Assembly: GCA_028821475.1 (NCBI GenBank)
Contig: JAPPGB010000133.1
Span: 1 to 36,690, forward strand
DNA from: Spirochaetaceae bacterium
Lineage (GTDB): Bacteria; Spirochaetota; Spirochaetia; SZUA-6; Bin103
Direction of reading: 5' to 3'
Length of the DNA: 36,690 nucleotides
Positions 1-11,002 of the stretch are shown piece by piece (within the stretch, counting starts at the first letter, position 1; each line of letters begins with the position of its first letter). Position numbers and translations under genes: made by a program. Under the pieces are notes generated by a model. The model was not told the origin of the DNA and made no database searches. It saw only the letters and a program-made list of their open reading frames with translations.

Positions 1-20
1 AGATGTGTATAAGAAGACAG
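1..20. other. Sequencing-adapter remnant at contig end
   Basis: The first 20 bases equal the 19-base Nextera/Tn5 mosaic end with one inserted A (AGATGTGTATAAGA, then A, then GACAG). This is a library-preparation sequence and not part of the organism. It marks the left edge of the window as the end of an assembled contig. Confidence 0.9.
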
Positions 21-112
21 GCGCAGAGGCGCGCACGGCGCCCGGCACCGCACCGACCGCGGGCGGCGCCCACGACGAGGCCGTTGCCGCAAGGGTCGCC
101 GGCACCGATGTA

Positions 113-150
113 CGCGCTAGGGCGCGCGCCGGCACGCGCGGCCTAGCGCG
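113..150. repeat. Long GC-rich hairpin upstream of the radical SAM gene
   Basis: Arms CGCGCTAGG (113-121) and CCTAGCGCG (142-150) pair perfectly. After one G/G mismatch, CGCGCG (123-128) pairs with CGCGCG (135-140), leaving a 6-base loop. The stem has 15 pairs out of 16. No T run follows on either strand, so a standard intrinsic terminator is not shown. It could be a terminator of an upstream gene lost at the contig edge, or a cruciform. Confidence 0.6.
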
Positions 151-180
151 GCCTCGCGGCGCGTACGCCGAGGCTCAGAC

Positions 181-1272
181 GTGAGCCGGCGCGTGGTGCG
201 CGGGCGCGGGGCGGTGGCCAACCCCGGCAACCGCTTCGACGGTATCGATCACGTGCCCGATCCGGAGGCCCTGCAGGCGCAGCATGACGCCGGCGAAGCG
301 CCCGAGCGCCCGCGCACCGAGCTGCTGCGCGACACTTCGCGCAGCATCATCACCTACAACGACAGCCCCGACGTTCGCTTCGACGCCTCCATCAACCCCT
401 ACCGCGGCTGCGAGCACGGCTGCTCCTACTGCTTCGCGCGGCCCACCCACGAGTACCTGGGCATGTCCGCGGGGCTCGACTTCGAGACCCGCATCGTGGT
501 CAAGGAAGACGCCGCCGCCCTGCTGCGCGCGGAGTTGGGCCGGCCCGGCTGGCGCCCGCAGACGCTCGGCCTGAGCGGCGTCACCGATCCCTACCAGCCG
601 ATCGAGCGCCGGCTCGGCATCACCCGCTCCTGCCTGGAGGTGCTGTGCGAGGCGCGCAACCCGGTGATCGTCATCACCAAGAACTTCCTGGTAACACGCG
701 ACCTGGACCTGCTGGCCAGGCTGGCGCGGCGGCGCATGGCGGCGGTGTGCATCTCGCTGCCGACCATCGATCACGCTCTGAGCAGGGCCATGGAGCCGCG
801 CACCAGCACCCCGGAGCGGCGCCTGCATGCGGTCCGGAGGCTGGCGGACGCCGGCATCCCGGTAATCGCACTCGTTGCGCCGGTCATTCCGGGCCTCACC
901 GACCACGAGATACCGGCCATCCTCGCCGCCGCGCGCGGCGCGGGGGCCACCCATGCCGGCTACGTCACCCTGCGCCTGCCCCATGCGGTGGCGCCGCTGT
1001 TCACCGCCTGGCTGGAGGAGCATCGTCCCAACCACGCGCGCAAGGTGCTGGCACGCATCCGCGACCTGCGCGGCGGCACACTGTACGAGGCGCGCTTCGG
1101 CGCCCGCATGCGCGGCTCCGGCGCGTTCGCCGACCTGATCGAACAGATGTTCGAGGGCGCCTGCCGCCGCGCCGGCCTCAACAACGGCCGCGTCGACCTG
1201 CGTACCGACCTGTTCCGGCGCCCGGCCGGCGACCCGCGGCAACTGACGCTGTTCCCGGACACGGACCGGTGA
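181..1272 (+). CDS. Radical SAM protein, Rv2578c/PA0069 family (SplB-like)
   Basis: This 363-residue protein carries the 4Fe-4S cysteine motif Cys77-x3-Cys81-x2-Cys84 inside NPYRGCEHGCSYCFARP, typical of the spore-photolyase-like PA0069/Rv2578c family. Other family marks are the GVTDPYQPIE segment near residue 138 and the ITKN strand near residue 162. The motif indicates a SAM-binding radical enzyme in the cytoplasm. The substrate of this family is not established, and DNA repair is only suggested by the distant similarity to SplB. The GTG start at 181 is the first in the frame and has no clear ribosome binding site. The conserved opening (RGRGA.xNPxNRF) begins about eight residues in, which supports the start. 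It is followed at 102 bp by clpS with no evident functional link. Confidence 0.85.
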   Translation: MSRRVVRGRGAVANPGNRFDGIDHVPDPEALQAQHDAGEAPERPRTELLRDTSRSIITYNDSPDVRFDASINPYRGCEHGCSYCFARPTHEYLGMSAGLDFETRIVVKEDAAALLRAELGRPGWRPQTLGLSGVTDPYQPIERRLGITRSCLEVLCEARNPVIVITKNFLVTRDLDLLARLARRRMAAVCISLPTIDHALSRAMEPRTSTPERRLHAVRRLADAGIPVIALVAPVIPGLTDHEIPAILAAARGAGATHAGYVTLRLPHAVAPLFTAWLEEHRPNHARKVLARIRDLRGGTLYEARFGARMRGSGAFADLIEQMFEGACRRAGLNNGRVDLRTDLFRRPAGDPRQLTLFPDTDR

Positions 1273-1373
1273 CGCACGTGCATGGGCGGCACGTACCCGC
1301 AGCCCGTGGTGAAACTCCGCCTGCATTCGCGACGCCGGGCTCCACCACGGACTGCCTGGCGCTGCACGCGTTC

Positions 1374-1696
1374 ATGGCGGAGCAGGCCACACCGCCGGCG
1401 CCCGACCTGGCCGACCGTCCCGACAGCGACGAGGAGGTGCGCGAGCCGCCGCGGTACGAGGTGCTGATGCACAACGACCACTACACCACCATGGACTTCG
1501 TGGTCAGCGTCCTGGAGAGTATCTTCTACAAGGCCCCCTCGGAGGCGACCCGCATCATGCTGGCCATCCATCGCCACGGCGCCGGGCGCTGCGGCGTGTA
1601 TACCCGCGAGGTGGCGGAGATGAAGGTGGAACAGGTGCATCGACTGGCGCGCAAGAACGAGTTTCCCCTGCGCTGCTCCATTCAGGAGGCCCCGTA

Positions 1697-1697
<1 letters not shown>
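1374..1697 (+). CDS. clpS: ClpS, N-degron adaptor of the ClpAP protease
   Basis: This 107-residue protein matches ClpS along its core: YEVLMHNDHYTTMDFVVSVL, then the helix with LAIHRHG, then GVYTREVAEMKV and the ENEFPL-like end (KNEFPLRCSIQ). ClpS binds proteins with bulky N-terminal residues and hands them to ClpA. The Asn-Asp pair in the HND segment and the His of LAIH correspond to residues that hold the substrate alpha-amino group. The acidic, flexible N-terminus (about 25 residues) is normal for the family. The ATG at 1374 is chosen because it gives the usual length; an in-frame GTG at 1278 would add 32 unconserved residues. The TAG stop shares its G with the GTG start of clpA, so the two genes are translationally coupled. 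Confidence 0.93.
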
Positions 1698-4087
<2,390 letters not shown>

Positions 4088-4088
4088 T

Positions 4089-5276
4089 TCACGAATTCCG
4101 CAGCGGTCTGTCGTACATGCGATAGCGCTTGTAGACGCGCGCCCCCATCTTCTCCAGCGTGGTGCGCATGGCGACGTTGTCCTCCAGCACCCACGAGAAC
4201 TCGCCCTGGTTGAACCCCTTGGCGGTGCCGCGCGTGTAGGTCTCGTAGTAGAACAACGCATCCAGCCCCAGGTTGCGATACCGGTGGCGCACCCCGGCCA
4301 GCACCACCCGCAGCAGGTCGATCCGGCGCCTGTACCAGAGCACCTTGAACACGCCTGCCGGAAACAACCGCCCGTTCATGCGCCGCAGCACCTGGTTGAA
4401 GTCGGGCACCGCCAGCGAGAAGCCTGCCGGCTCGCCGTCCACGAAGGCGAAGAACGCCAGGTCCGGATCCAGCACCATCTTCAGGTCGGCGGCGGCGTAG
4501 TCGATCTCGGCGTCGGTGAACGGCACGAACCCCCAGTTCTTCGTCCAGGCGTCATTGTAGATCAGCTTGACCAGCGCCATCTCGCGGTCGATCCGCTTGA
4601 GGTCCGCGCTGCGGATGGTCACGTTGTGACGGCGGCGCACCAGTTCCGCCACGCGGGCCACCTTGGGCGGCACCGGCGTCTCCTCCTCCGCCATGTACAG
4701 CGCCACCATGTCCTTGGCCTTGCTCAGCCCGGCACTCTCCAGCAGGCGCGGGTAGTAGGGCGGGTTGTAGGCCATCATGATGGCCGGGGGCCGGTCGTAG
4801 GCGTCCAGCAGGATGCCCATCGATTCGGCGGTCGACGGGTTGACGGGGCCGCGCAGGCGCTCCATGCCGCGCGCCGCCACCCACTCCGCCGCCGCGTCGA
4901 ACAGCGCACCCGCCACCGCGTCGTCGTTCAGCGCCTCGAAGAACCCGAAGAACCCGGTGCGCTCGGCGTGAAAGCTGTTGTAGTGGTGGTCGATGATCGC
5001 CGCCACCGTGCCCGCCGGAGCGCCGTTCCGGCGCGCCAGGAACAGCTCGATCTCGGCATGCTCGTAGAACGGGTTGCGCACGGTGTCCAGCTTCTTCTTG
5101 AAGTCGCTGATCAGCGGCGGCACCCAGGCATCCATGCCGCGGTACACCGTCCACGGAAAGCGGATGAAGCGCCTCCGGTCGGCCGCCGCGCGAGCCGGGC
5201 GCACGGTTATGCCACTGTTCGAGGTCGTGGACGCGGCACTCACGGTAGCGTGTATGGTACGGGCTCGTGCCGACAT
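4089..5276 (-). CDS. GNAT-family N-acetyltransferase, YghO-like
   Basis: The protein has 395 residues from the ATG at 5276. After a poorly conserved leader it shows the family opening ITVRPARAAADRRRFIRFPW..YRGMDAWVPPLISDFKKKLD, then a GNAT fold with the RGPVNPSTAESMGILLD and AYNPPYYPRLLE segments, and at the end the YETYTRGTAKGFNQGEFSWVLEDN block and a KMGARVYKRYRMYDRPL tail. These resemble the large YghO-like acyl-CoA N-acyltransferases, whose acceptor is unknown. The gene converges on clpA with one base between stop codons. The frame stays open far upstream (to 5810), but that part is low-complexity and not protein-like. No good ribosome binding site marks the start, so it may lie 10-30 residues downstream (for example GTG at 5249). 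Confidence 0.8.
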   Translation of the reverse strand: MSARARTIHATVSAASTTSNSGITVRPARAAADRRRFIRFPWTVYRGMDAWVPPLISDFKKKLDTVRNPFYEHAEIELFLARRNGAPAGTVAAIIDHHYNSFHAERTGFFGFFEALNDDAVAGALFDAAAEWVAARGMERLRGPVNPSTAESMGILLDAYDRPPAIMMAYNPPYYPRLLESAGLSKAKDMVALYMAEEETPVPPKVARVAELVRRRHNVTIRSADLKRIDREMALVKLIYNDAWTKNWGFVPFTDAEIDYAAADLKMVLDPDLAFFAFVDGEPAGFSLAVPDFNQVLRRMNGRLFPAGVFKVLWYRRRIDLLRVVLAGVRHRYRNLGLDALFYYETYTRGTAKGFNQGEFSWVLEDNVAMRTTLEKMGARVYKRYRMYDRPLRNS

Positions 5277-5788
5277 GAACAACAGATCGGCGGTACCTGG
5301 CGGTACCTGGCCCGAGGTAGCTGCCACCCTCCGTGCTGCCTCCGGAAGAGAAATGGGGCGGGCGCGCGCCGCGATGTCGGATCGGATAGCTCCCCGGTCA
5401 GTTTCGCTGGAAGTCGCGGCATGTGCGCCCGCCCTGCTTTCATCATCGGCGCGGCCGCGGGGGCGTTGTAGCTTCTCTTTCGTCACCAAACCATGGACGA
5501 AGGAGGCCCGGAAGTGTTCGTTCAGTGTCTTGTTGGGAGCAAGGGGGCGCAGGCGAGCGCCCGCGCAGGAGTCGAACGCGGGCGCCGTGCCGGCTGTGCC
5601 GCGGCCAACCCCTGCCGCCGTGAGCGGCGCGCCGGTGGGGCGCGCCCCGTGGTAGCATCGATCAGGAATTGATAGTAGCCTTACCACATATCCGTTTTCG
5701 CGGTAATAGCTATTTTTTGCGTAACCGTGTGCGTAAACGTGCCAAGGCCCGGGTGGTGCTTGGATCGAGGACGCGAAGGAGAGACTAC
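5277..5788. other. Intergenic region, divergent acetyltransferase / kinase 1
   Basis: About 510 bp without a supported gene. Open frames exist on both strands but have no recognisable protein character. It holds two tandem copies of CGGTACCTGG (5291-5310) and an AT-rich stretch (about 5660-5735) that is the likely promoter zone for the kinase gene at 5789. No convincing -35/-10 pair could be fixed there. Confidence 0.5.
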
Positions 5789-8158
5789 TTGCATCAAGCC
5801 ATGGACCCAAACCAGGAACTCAAGGCGCTTCGCGAGCGCATCTCCACGCTCAGCTCCGCGATTCTGCGCATCAGCGCGACCCTCGACGTGACCACCGTCC
5901 TGCAGGAGGTCGTCGACAGCGCGCGCACTCTCACCGGCGCCCGCTACGGCGTGATCACTACCAACGACGAGCAGGGACAGTTGCAGGAGTACGTCAGCTC
6001 CGGCTTCACGGCGGAGGAGCACGCCGAGTTCGCGGCCTGGCCGGACGGGCCCAAGCTCTGGGAGCACCTGCGTGACCTGCCGGGACCGATACGCCTGTCG
6101 GACCTGCCCGCGTTCGTCCGCTCGCTCGGCTACTCCCCGGACCTGATGCGCTCGAAGACGTTCCAGGGAACGCCGATCCGACACCGCGGCATGCAGGTCG
6201 GCCAACTGTTTCTCGCCGAGAAGGAAGGCGCGCCGGAGTTCACGACCGAGGACGAAAAGGTACTCGTGATGTTTGCCTCGTTGGCAGCGACGGCGATCGC
6301 CAACGCTCGCACCCACCGCGACGAGCAACGCGCGCGGGCCGACCTGGAAGCGTTGGTCGAAACCTCGCCGATGGGCGTCGTGGTGTTCAACGCCGGAACC
6401 GGCCACCCGACGTGGTCCAATCGGGAGGCGCGGCGCATCGTGGAAAGCCTGCGCTCGCCGGGGCGTCCGGTCGAAGAGCTGTTGGAGTCCATCACGTGCC
6501 GGCGCGCGGACGGCCGCGAGATCGCCTTCGCCGAATTCTCGATGGCAGTGCAGTCCAGCAACATCGACACGGTGCGCGCGGAGGAGATCGTGCTCTCGGT
6601 TCCGGACGGGCGCAGCGTCAGGACTCTGGTCAACTGTACACCGATCCAGTCCGAGGAAGGCGCGGTAGAGTCGGTGGTGATCACCATGCAGGACCTGGCC
6701 CCGCTCGATGAGCTGGAACGCCTCCGCGCCGAGTTCCTCGGGATGGTGAGCCACGAGTTGCGAGCGCCGCTCACCGCCATCAAGGGCTCGGTCGACATCC
6801 TGTTGGAGGCGGCGCCGGAGCTCGACCCGGCCGAACGCCATGAGTACTTCCGGATCATCCATGATCAAGCGGAACGCATGCGCGGCCTCATCGGCGACTT
6901 GCTCGACGCCGGCCGCATCGACTCCGGCACGCTGTCGGTATCGCCCGAGTCATCCGAGGTGGCCGACCTGGTGGACCGGGCGCGCAACACGTTCCTGAGC
7001 GGAGGCGGCCCGCACACCGTGCTGATCGACCTGCCGCTCGACCTGCCACCGGTCATGGCCGATCGGCGACGCATCGTGCAGGTGCTGAACAACCTCCTCT
7101 CGAACGCCGCGAGGTGCTCTCCCGAGTCTTCCCCGATCCGGGTCGGCGCGGTGCGCCGCGGCTTTCACGTCGCCATTTCGGTTTCGGATGAAGGCCGGGG
7201 AGTGCCGCCGGAGCTGCTGCCGCGACTGTTCCAACGGGGCGCCGGCGGCGCCGGAAGCGGCGGGCTTCGCGACAAGGGCGGCACCGGCCTCGGGCTGGTC
7301 ATCTGCAAGGGACTGGTGGAGGCGCACGGGGGCCGGATCTGGGCCGAGAGCGACGGCGCCGGGCAAGGCGCGCAGTTCACGTTCACCGTGCCGGTGACCG
7401 AGCACGTCGACGCCGCCGGCTCGGCAGCCGTCGATCCTCGCCGCCCACCCCGGTCTCGGGCGTCGCAGGAACGCGCTCGCGTCCTGGTGGTGGATGACGA
7501 CCCGCAGACGCTGCGCTACGTGCGCGACGCGCTCACCGCCGCGCACTACTCGCCGCTCGTGACCGGTGACCACGCCTCACTGTCGCACATCATCCGCACG
7601 GAGCAGCCTCAACTTGTCCTGCTCGACTTGATGCTCCCGGGGACCGACGGCATCGAACTGATGGAACGCGTGCCGGAACTCGACGATCTGCCGGTCGTCT
7701 TCATCTCGGGGTACGGACGCGACGAGACGATCGCCAGGGCATTGGAGGCGGGCGCCGCCGACTACATCGTCAAGCCGTTCTCGGCGACGGAGTTGACGGC
7801 CCGAGTTCGGGCGGCGCTGCGCAGGCACGCCGAACCTGAACCGTTTGCGCTCGGCGAACTCGCCATTCACTACGAGCAGCGGCGGGTGACGGTCGGCGAG
7901 CGTGAGGTGGTGCTCACTGCGACCGAGTACGAGCTGCTGAGCACGCTGGCGCGCAGAGCGGGACGGGTCGTAACCTACGATGCGCTGCTGCGCCAGATTT
8001 GGGGCGAGCGCGACACCGGCGATGTCAACCTGGTACGCAACTTCGTGAAGAAGCTCCGGGCGAAGCTCGGTGACGACGCCGCGACACCAACCTGGGTGTT
8101 GAACGTGCGCGGCGTCGGTTACCGCATGCCCCCGCCGTCCGCGCCACTGCCACAGTGA
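5789..8158 (+). CDS. Single-chain two-component system 1 (GAF-PAS-HisKA-HATPase-REC-wHTH)
   Basis: This 789-residue protein holds a whole phosphorelay. An N-terminal GAF domain (about 30-180) is followed by a PAS domain (about 185-305), a HisKA domain with phospho-acceptor His322 in SHELRAP, and an HATPase with N-box NNLLSNA (434-440), G1 DEGRG (467-471) and G2 GTGLGL (498-503). Then come a receiver with acidic pair Asp569-Asp571, acceptor Asp613 and Lys662, and an OmpR/PhoB-type winged helix (about 690-780). All catalytic residues are present. It is soluble, with no membrane segment, so the signal is probably cytoplasmic and sensed by GAF/PAS. The TTG start is chosen because AAGGAGA (5776-5782) lies 6 bases upstream and the resulting N-terminus has the same length as paralog 3. 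An ATG at 5801 is the alternative. Confidence 0.88.
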   Translation: MHQAMDPNQELKALRERISTLSSAILRISATLDVTTVLQEVVDSARTLTGARYGVITTNDEQGQLQEYVSSGFTAEEHAEFAAWPDGPKLWEHLRDLPGPIRLSDLPAFVRSLGYSPDLMRSKTFQGTPIRHRGMQVGQLFLAEKEGAPEFTTEDEKVLVMFASLAATAIANARTHRDEQRARADLEALVETSPMGVVVFNAGTGHPTWSNREARRIVESLRSPGRPVEELLESITCRRADGREIAFAEFSMAVQSSNIDTVRAEEIVLSVPDGRSVRTLVNCTPIQSEEGAVESVVITMQDLAPLDELERLRAEFLGMVSHELRAPLTAIKGSVDILLEAAPELDPAERHEYFRIIHDQAERMRGLIGDLLDAGRIDSGTLSVSPESSEVADLVDRARNTFLSGGGPHTVLIDLPLDLPPVMADRRRIVQVLNNLLSNAARCSPESSPIRVGAVRRGFHVAISVSDEGRGVPPELLPRLFQRGAGGAGSGGLRDKGGTGLGLVICKGLVEAHGGRIWAESDGAGQGAQFTFTVPVTEHVDAAGSAAVDPRRPPRSRASQERARVLVVDDDPQTLRYVRDALTAAHYSPLVTGDHASLSHIIRTEQPQLVLLDLMLPGTDGIELMERVPELDDLPVVFISGYGRDETIARALEAGAADYIVKPFSATELTARVRAALRRHAEPEPFALGELAIHYEQRRVTVGEREVVLTATEYELLSTLARRAGRVVTYDALLRQIWGERDTGDVNLVRNFVKKLRAKLGDDAATPTWVLNVRGVGYRMPPPSAPLPQ

Positions 8159-8185
8159 TCACGGCTGATCACGGCTGATCACGGC
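8156..8185 (+). repeat. Three tandem copies of TGATCACGGC
   Basis: Three perfect 10-bp units run from 8156 to 8185. The first begins with the TGA stop codon of the kinase 1 gene. Each unit contains the palindrome TGATCA and the spacing is one DNA turn. They lie between two convergent paralogous genes; function unknown. Confidence 0.85.
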
Positions 8186-8250
8186 CTTGCTTCCCGCGTC
8201 AAACACGAACGGCATGATGCGAAGGCGACCGCTACCTCGGGGCGACATCT

Positions 8251-10116
8251 TCATCGATCGTCCGGCACCGCCATTCGGTAGCCGACCCCGCGTTCGTTGA
8301 AGATGTACGTCGGGCATGCCGGGTCATCGCCCAGCTTGCCGCGCAGCTTCTTCACGAACGTTCGCACCGGTTCGGAACCGGCGGTCACCCGTTCTCCCCA
8401 GATCTGCCGCAGCAGCGAGTCGTAGGTCAATACGCGCCCCGCGTTGACCGAGAGCACGCGCAGCAGCTCGTACTCGGTCACGGTCAATCGCACGGTACGG
8501 CCTGCGACGGTCACTCGCCGCATCTCGTAGTCGATCGCCAGGTCCGCTACCAGGAATGGTGCGGGGCTGTTCCGCTTGCGCAGGGCGGCCCGGACGCGCG
8601 CCGTCAACTCCGTCGCCGAGAACGGCTTGACGATGTAGTCGGCGGCGCCCGCCTCCAATGCCCTGGCGATCGTCTCGTCCCGTCCATAGCCGGAAATGAA
8701 GATGACCGGAAGGTCGGCCAGCGCGGGGACGGACTCCATCAGTTCGATGCCGTCGACATCCGGGAACACCAGGTCGAGCAGTACCAACTGTGGCCTTCTT
8801 GTGCTGATGAGGTGCGACAACTCTCGCGGATCGCCGGTCACCGACGTTGCGAATCCGGCACTGACCAGGGCTTGACGGACAATGCGCAACGTCAGCGGGT
8901 CGTCATCGACAACGAGTATCCGGGCACGCTCCTCACCGCGAGGCGAAGCCGCACACGGCGGCGAGGTTCGCCCTCCGGTGTCTTCGACCGCTGGCAGCGT
9001 GAATATGATCCGCGTCCCCCGGCCCGGCCCCAGGCTCTCGGCGCGGATGCGGCCGCCGTGGGCCTCCACCAGCCCCCTGCAGACAACCAGGCCGAGGAGT
9101 CGGTCGCGGCCCCTCGTTCCCCTGCCGCCGCCGGTGGCAGCGTGTTTCCGGAACAGGTGGGGCAACCGGTCGGGCGCCTCGCCCGCGCCTTCGCCGGTTA
9201 CCGAGATCGCCAGCTCAGTTCCTTCCTGCAGCGCGGTGACCCGAATGGGCGAAGACTGCGGGGAGTTGCCGGCCGCGTAGGAGAACAGGTTGTTCAGGAC
9301 TTGCGCGATGCGCAGCTCGTCGGCCATCACCCGCGGCAGGTCCGGCGCCAGGTCGATCTTCAGGACGTGCCGGGCACCGCTGCTCAGGAACGTCCGCCTC
9401 GCATGGTCCACCAGCGTGGCAGCATCAACGAGTTGCGGGTCCACGGACAGCGTGCCGGTTTCGATACGCCCGGCATCGAGCAAGTCCCTGATGAGGCCGT
9501 CCATGTCATCGGCCTGTTGTGCGATGATTCGGAAGAACTGCCGCACCTCGGCCGGGTCTACGATCCCCAAGTTGCCGAGCACGGTAGCGGTCAGGCCCTT
9601 GATGGAACTCAGCGGTGCCCGCAACTCGTGGCTCACCATGTCCAGGAACTCCGCCCGCCGGCGCTCCAACTCGTCCAGTGGCCCGAGGTCCTGCATCGTC
9701 ACGACCACCGACCGGACCGTGCTGTCCTCGGTCTTGATCGGCGTCGCGTTGATGAGTGCCCTGACGCTCCTTCCGCCGCGTACCGAGAGCGCGATCTCTT
9801 CGGCGCTCACCGCGGCGGCGCTGTTCAGGACCACCGCCAACGGGAACTGGTCGAACGCCACCTCCCGCCCGTCGGCGAACCGGCACGTCGTTGCCGGCAA
9901 CAGCTCTTCCACGGTCTGCCCGGGGTCGAGCAAGCCCGAAACGATCCGCCTCGCTTCCCGATTGCAGGACACCGGATGGCCGGTTCGGGCGTCGAGCACC
10001 ACGACTCCCACCGGCGAGGTATCGATCAACGTCTCCAGGTCAGCCCGGCTCAGGCTCGGTATACGGTCCGGTAGCGCTCTGTTCTGCAGGCTGAGTTCTT
10101 CTCTGCTCTTCATCAT
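8251..10116 (-). CDS. Single-chain two-component paralog 2, no GAF, degenerate ATPase
   Basis: This 621-residue protein is homologous to the two flanking proteins but lacks the GAF domain. It starts almost directly at PAS (about 25-145), then HisKA with His163 in SHELRAP, an HATPase-like domain, a receiver (Asp403-405, acceptor Asp448, Lys497) and an OmpR-type winged helix (about 525-618). The ATP-binding part is altered. The Asn of the N-box SNAA is Tyr280, the G1 Asp is Gly308 (GEGAG for DEGSG), and the G2 GxGLGL motif is replaced by RDRLLGL (about 337-343). The phospho-acceptors are kept. It may therefore be a kinase-dead partner phosphorylated by a paralog, or a regulator under relaxed selection. 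It starts at ATGATG, with GGGAG some 15 bases upstream as only a weak ribosome site. It is divergent from the TetR gene. Confidence 0.85.
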   Translation of the reverse strand: MMKSREELSLQNRALPDRIPSLSRADLETLIDTSPVGVVVLDARTGHPVSCNREARRIVSGLLDPGQTVEELLPATTCRFADGREVAFDQFPLAVVLNSAAAVSAEEIALSVRGGRSVRALINATPIKTEDSTVRSVVVTMQDLGPLDELERRRAEFLDMVSHELRAPLSSIKGLTATVLGNLGIVDPAEVRQFFRIIAQQADDMDGLIRDLLDAGRIETGTLSVDPQLVDAATLVDHARRTFLSSGARHVLKIDLAPDLPRVMADELRIAQVLNNLFSYAAGNSPQSSPIRVTALQEGTELAISVTGEGAGEAPDRLPHLFRKHAATGGGRGTRGRDRLLGLVVCRGLVEAHGGRIRAESLGPGRGTRIIFTLPAVEDTGGRTSPPCAASPRGEERARILVVDDDPLTLRIVRQALVSAGFATSVTGDPRELSHLISTRRPQLVLLDLVFPDVDGIELMESVPALADLPVIFISGYGRDETIARALEAGAADYIVKPFSATELTARVRAALRKRNSPAPFLVADLAIDYEMRRVTVAGRTVRLTVTEYELLRVLSVNAGRVLTYDSLLRQIWGERVTAGSEPVRTFVKKLRGKLGDDPACPTYIFNERGVGYRMAVPDDR

Positions 10117-10223
10117 CCCGTCGCTCGTTACTCCCGGAAGAACGGCGCGACCGCGCGGCGCGGCGCCGCGTGATGTCGATCCATCTCAGCACGCGACATC
10201 AGCCCGGAAATCCACAAATTCGC

Positions 10224-10244
10224 CACTATAATAGCACAATAGTG
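10224..10244. promoter_or_regulatory. Candidate operator in the divergent kinase 2 / tetR promoter region
   Basis: Inverted repeat CACTAT (10224-10229), 9 bases, ATAGTG (10239-10244), in an AT-rich intergenic stretch. It overlaps TATAAT (10227-10232), a perfect -10 hexamer reading toward the TetR gene, although no good -35 sits at the right distance. Size and position fit a TetR-type autoregulatory operator; binding is inferred only. Confidence 0.45.
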
Positions 10245-10308
10245 CACAGTGTGTTCACGATCAAATTCTATGATTCGGCCTTCCACTACTTCAATTTCGA
10301 GAGACGGT

Positions 10309-10950
10309 ATGCCGAGAACAAAGACATTCGACCCCGAGTGGGCACTGACCAAGGCGATGGAGGTATTCCGGGCACGCGGCTATGGATCCACGCACATGGG
10401 CAAGATCGCGGAGCATATCGGGGTCAGCCGGAGCAGCTTGTACGCTACGTTCGGTGACAAGCGTACCTTGTTCCTGAGTGGCCTGCGGCGGGACGCGCAG
10501 GCGTACCGGACGGAGCGGATGCCGGGCCTGGAGACGGCCGCCGCGCCGCGCAAGGCGATCGTCGACCTGTTCGAGTCGACATTCGTGGAGGGCGGCGGCG
10601 CCACGCCACCTGGCGGCATTCTGCTCATCAGGGCGGCACTCGAGCTTGTGCCCAACGATCCGGAGGTGTCTGCCTTGGTCCAGGACGAAGTCGCGGTTCT
10701 CGAACAGAACATTCGTCGTGGGATCGAACGCGCACAGGCGGTGGGCGAGGTCGACAGCGACGTTGACGCTGCCCAGGCGGCTTGGGCTCTGCTCGGTCTG
10801 TTCCTCGGCACGCACCTGCTGCTGCGGAGCAAACCGGTGCTGCACGCCGCCGCGCGCCAGGTCGAAGCGCTGCTGCCGCCGCCTCAGGGGCGTCGACGTC
10901 GTGGCCGGGGACCGGTCAGCCCGCGCCCGCCCAAGCTCTCCTCGGAGTGA
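10309..10950 (+). CDS. TetR/AcrR-family transcriptional regulator
   Basis: The protein has 213 residues. The N-terminal helix-turn-helix (about 28-47: THMGKIAEHIGVSRSSLYATFGDK, with the FGDK cap) is typical of TetR regulators. The rest is helical and would form the ligand-binding and dimer part, ending in a basic Pro/Arg-rich tail. The ATG at 10309 gives the usual short lead before helix 1; upstream in-frame codons would add unconserved residues. It lies between kinase paralogs 2 and 3, divergent from the first and convergent with the second, so it may control kinase 2 and itself. The ligand is unknown. Confidence 0.85.
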   Translation: MPRTKTFDPEWALTKAMEVFRARGYGSTHMGKIAEHIGVSRSSLYATFGDKRTLFLSGLRRDAQAYRTERMPGLETAAAPRKAIVDLFESTFVEGGGATPPGGILLIRAALELVPNDPEVSALVQDEVAVLEQNIRRGIERAQAVGEVDSDVDAAQAAWALLGLFLGTHLLLRSKPVLHAAARQVEALLPPPQGRRRRGRGPVSPRPPKLSSE

Positions 10951-11002
10951 ATGCGGCAGTACAGCCTGCCCAGGTCTCGAATGCCGGGTGCGGCGTCAAC
11001 CT

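Noticed and set aside
175-1326. Long open frame on the minus strand opposite the radical SAM gene
   Set aside because: It mirrors the codon structure of the real gene; it has no recognisable domain and is Ala/Gly/Arg/Val-rich like other GC shadows.
4284-5471. 395-codon plus-strand frame opposite the acetyltransferase
   Set aside because: The minus-strand protein has clear family motifs; the plus frame is His/Arg/Val-rich and matches nothing known.
5277-5810. N-terminal extension of the acetyltransferase to 5810
   Set aside because: The frame is open but the added 178 residues are low-complexity and unlike the family.
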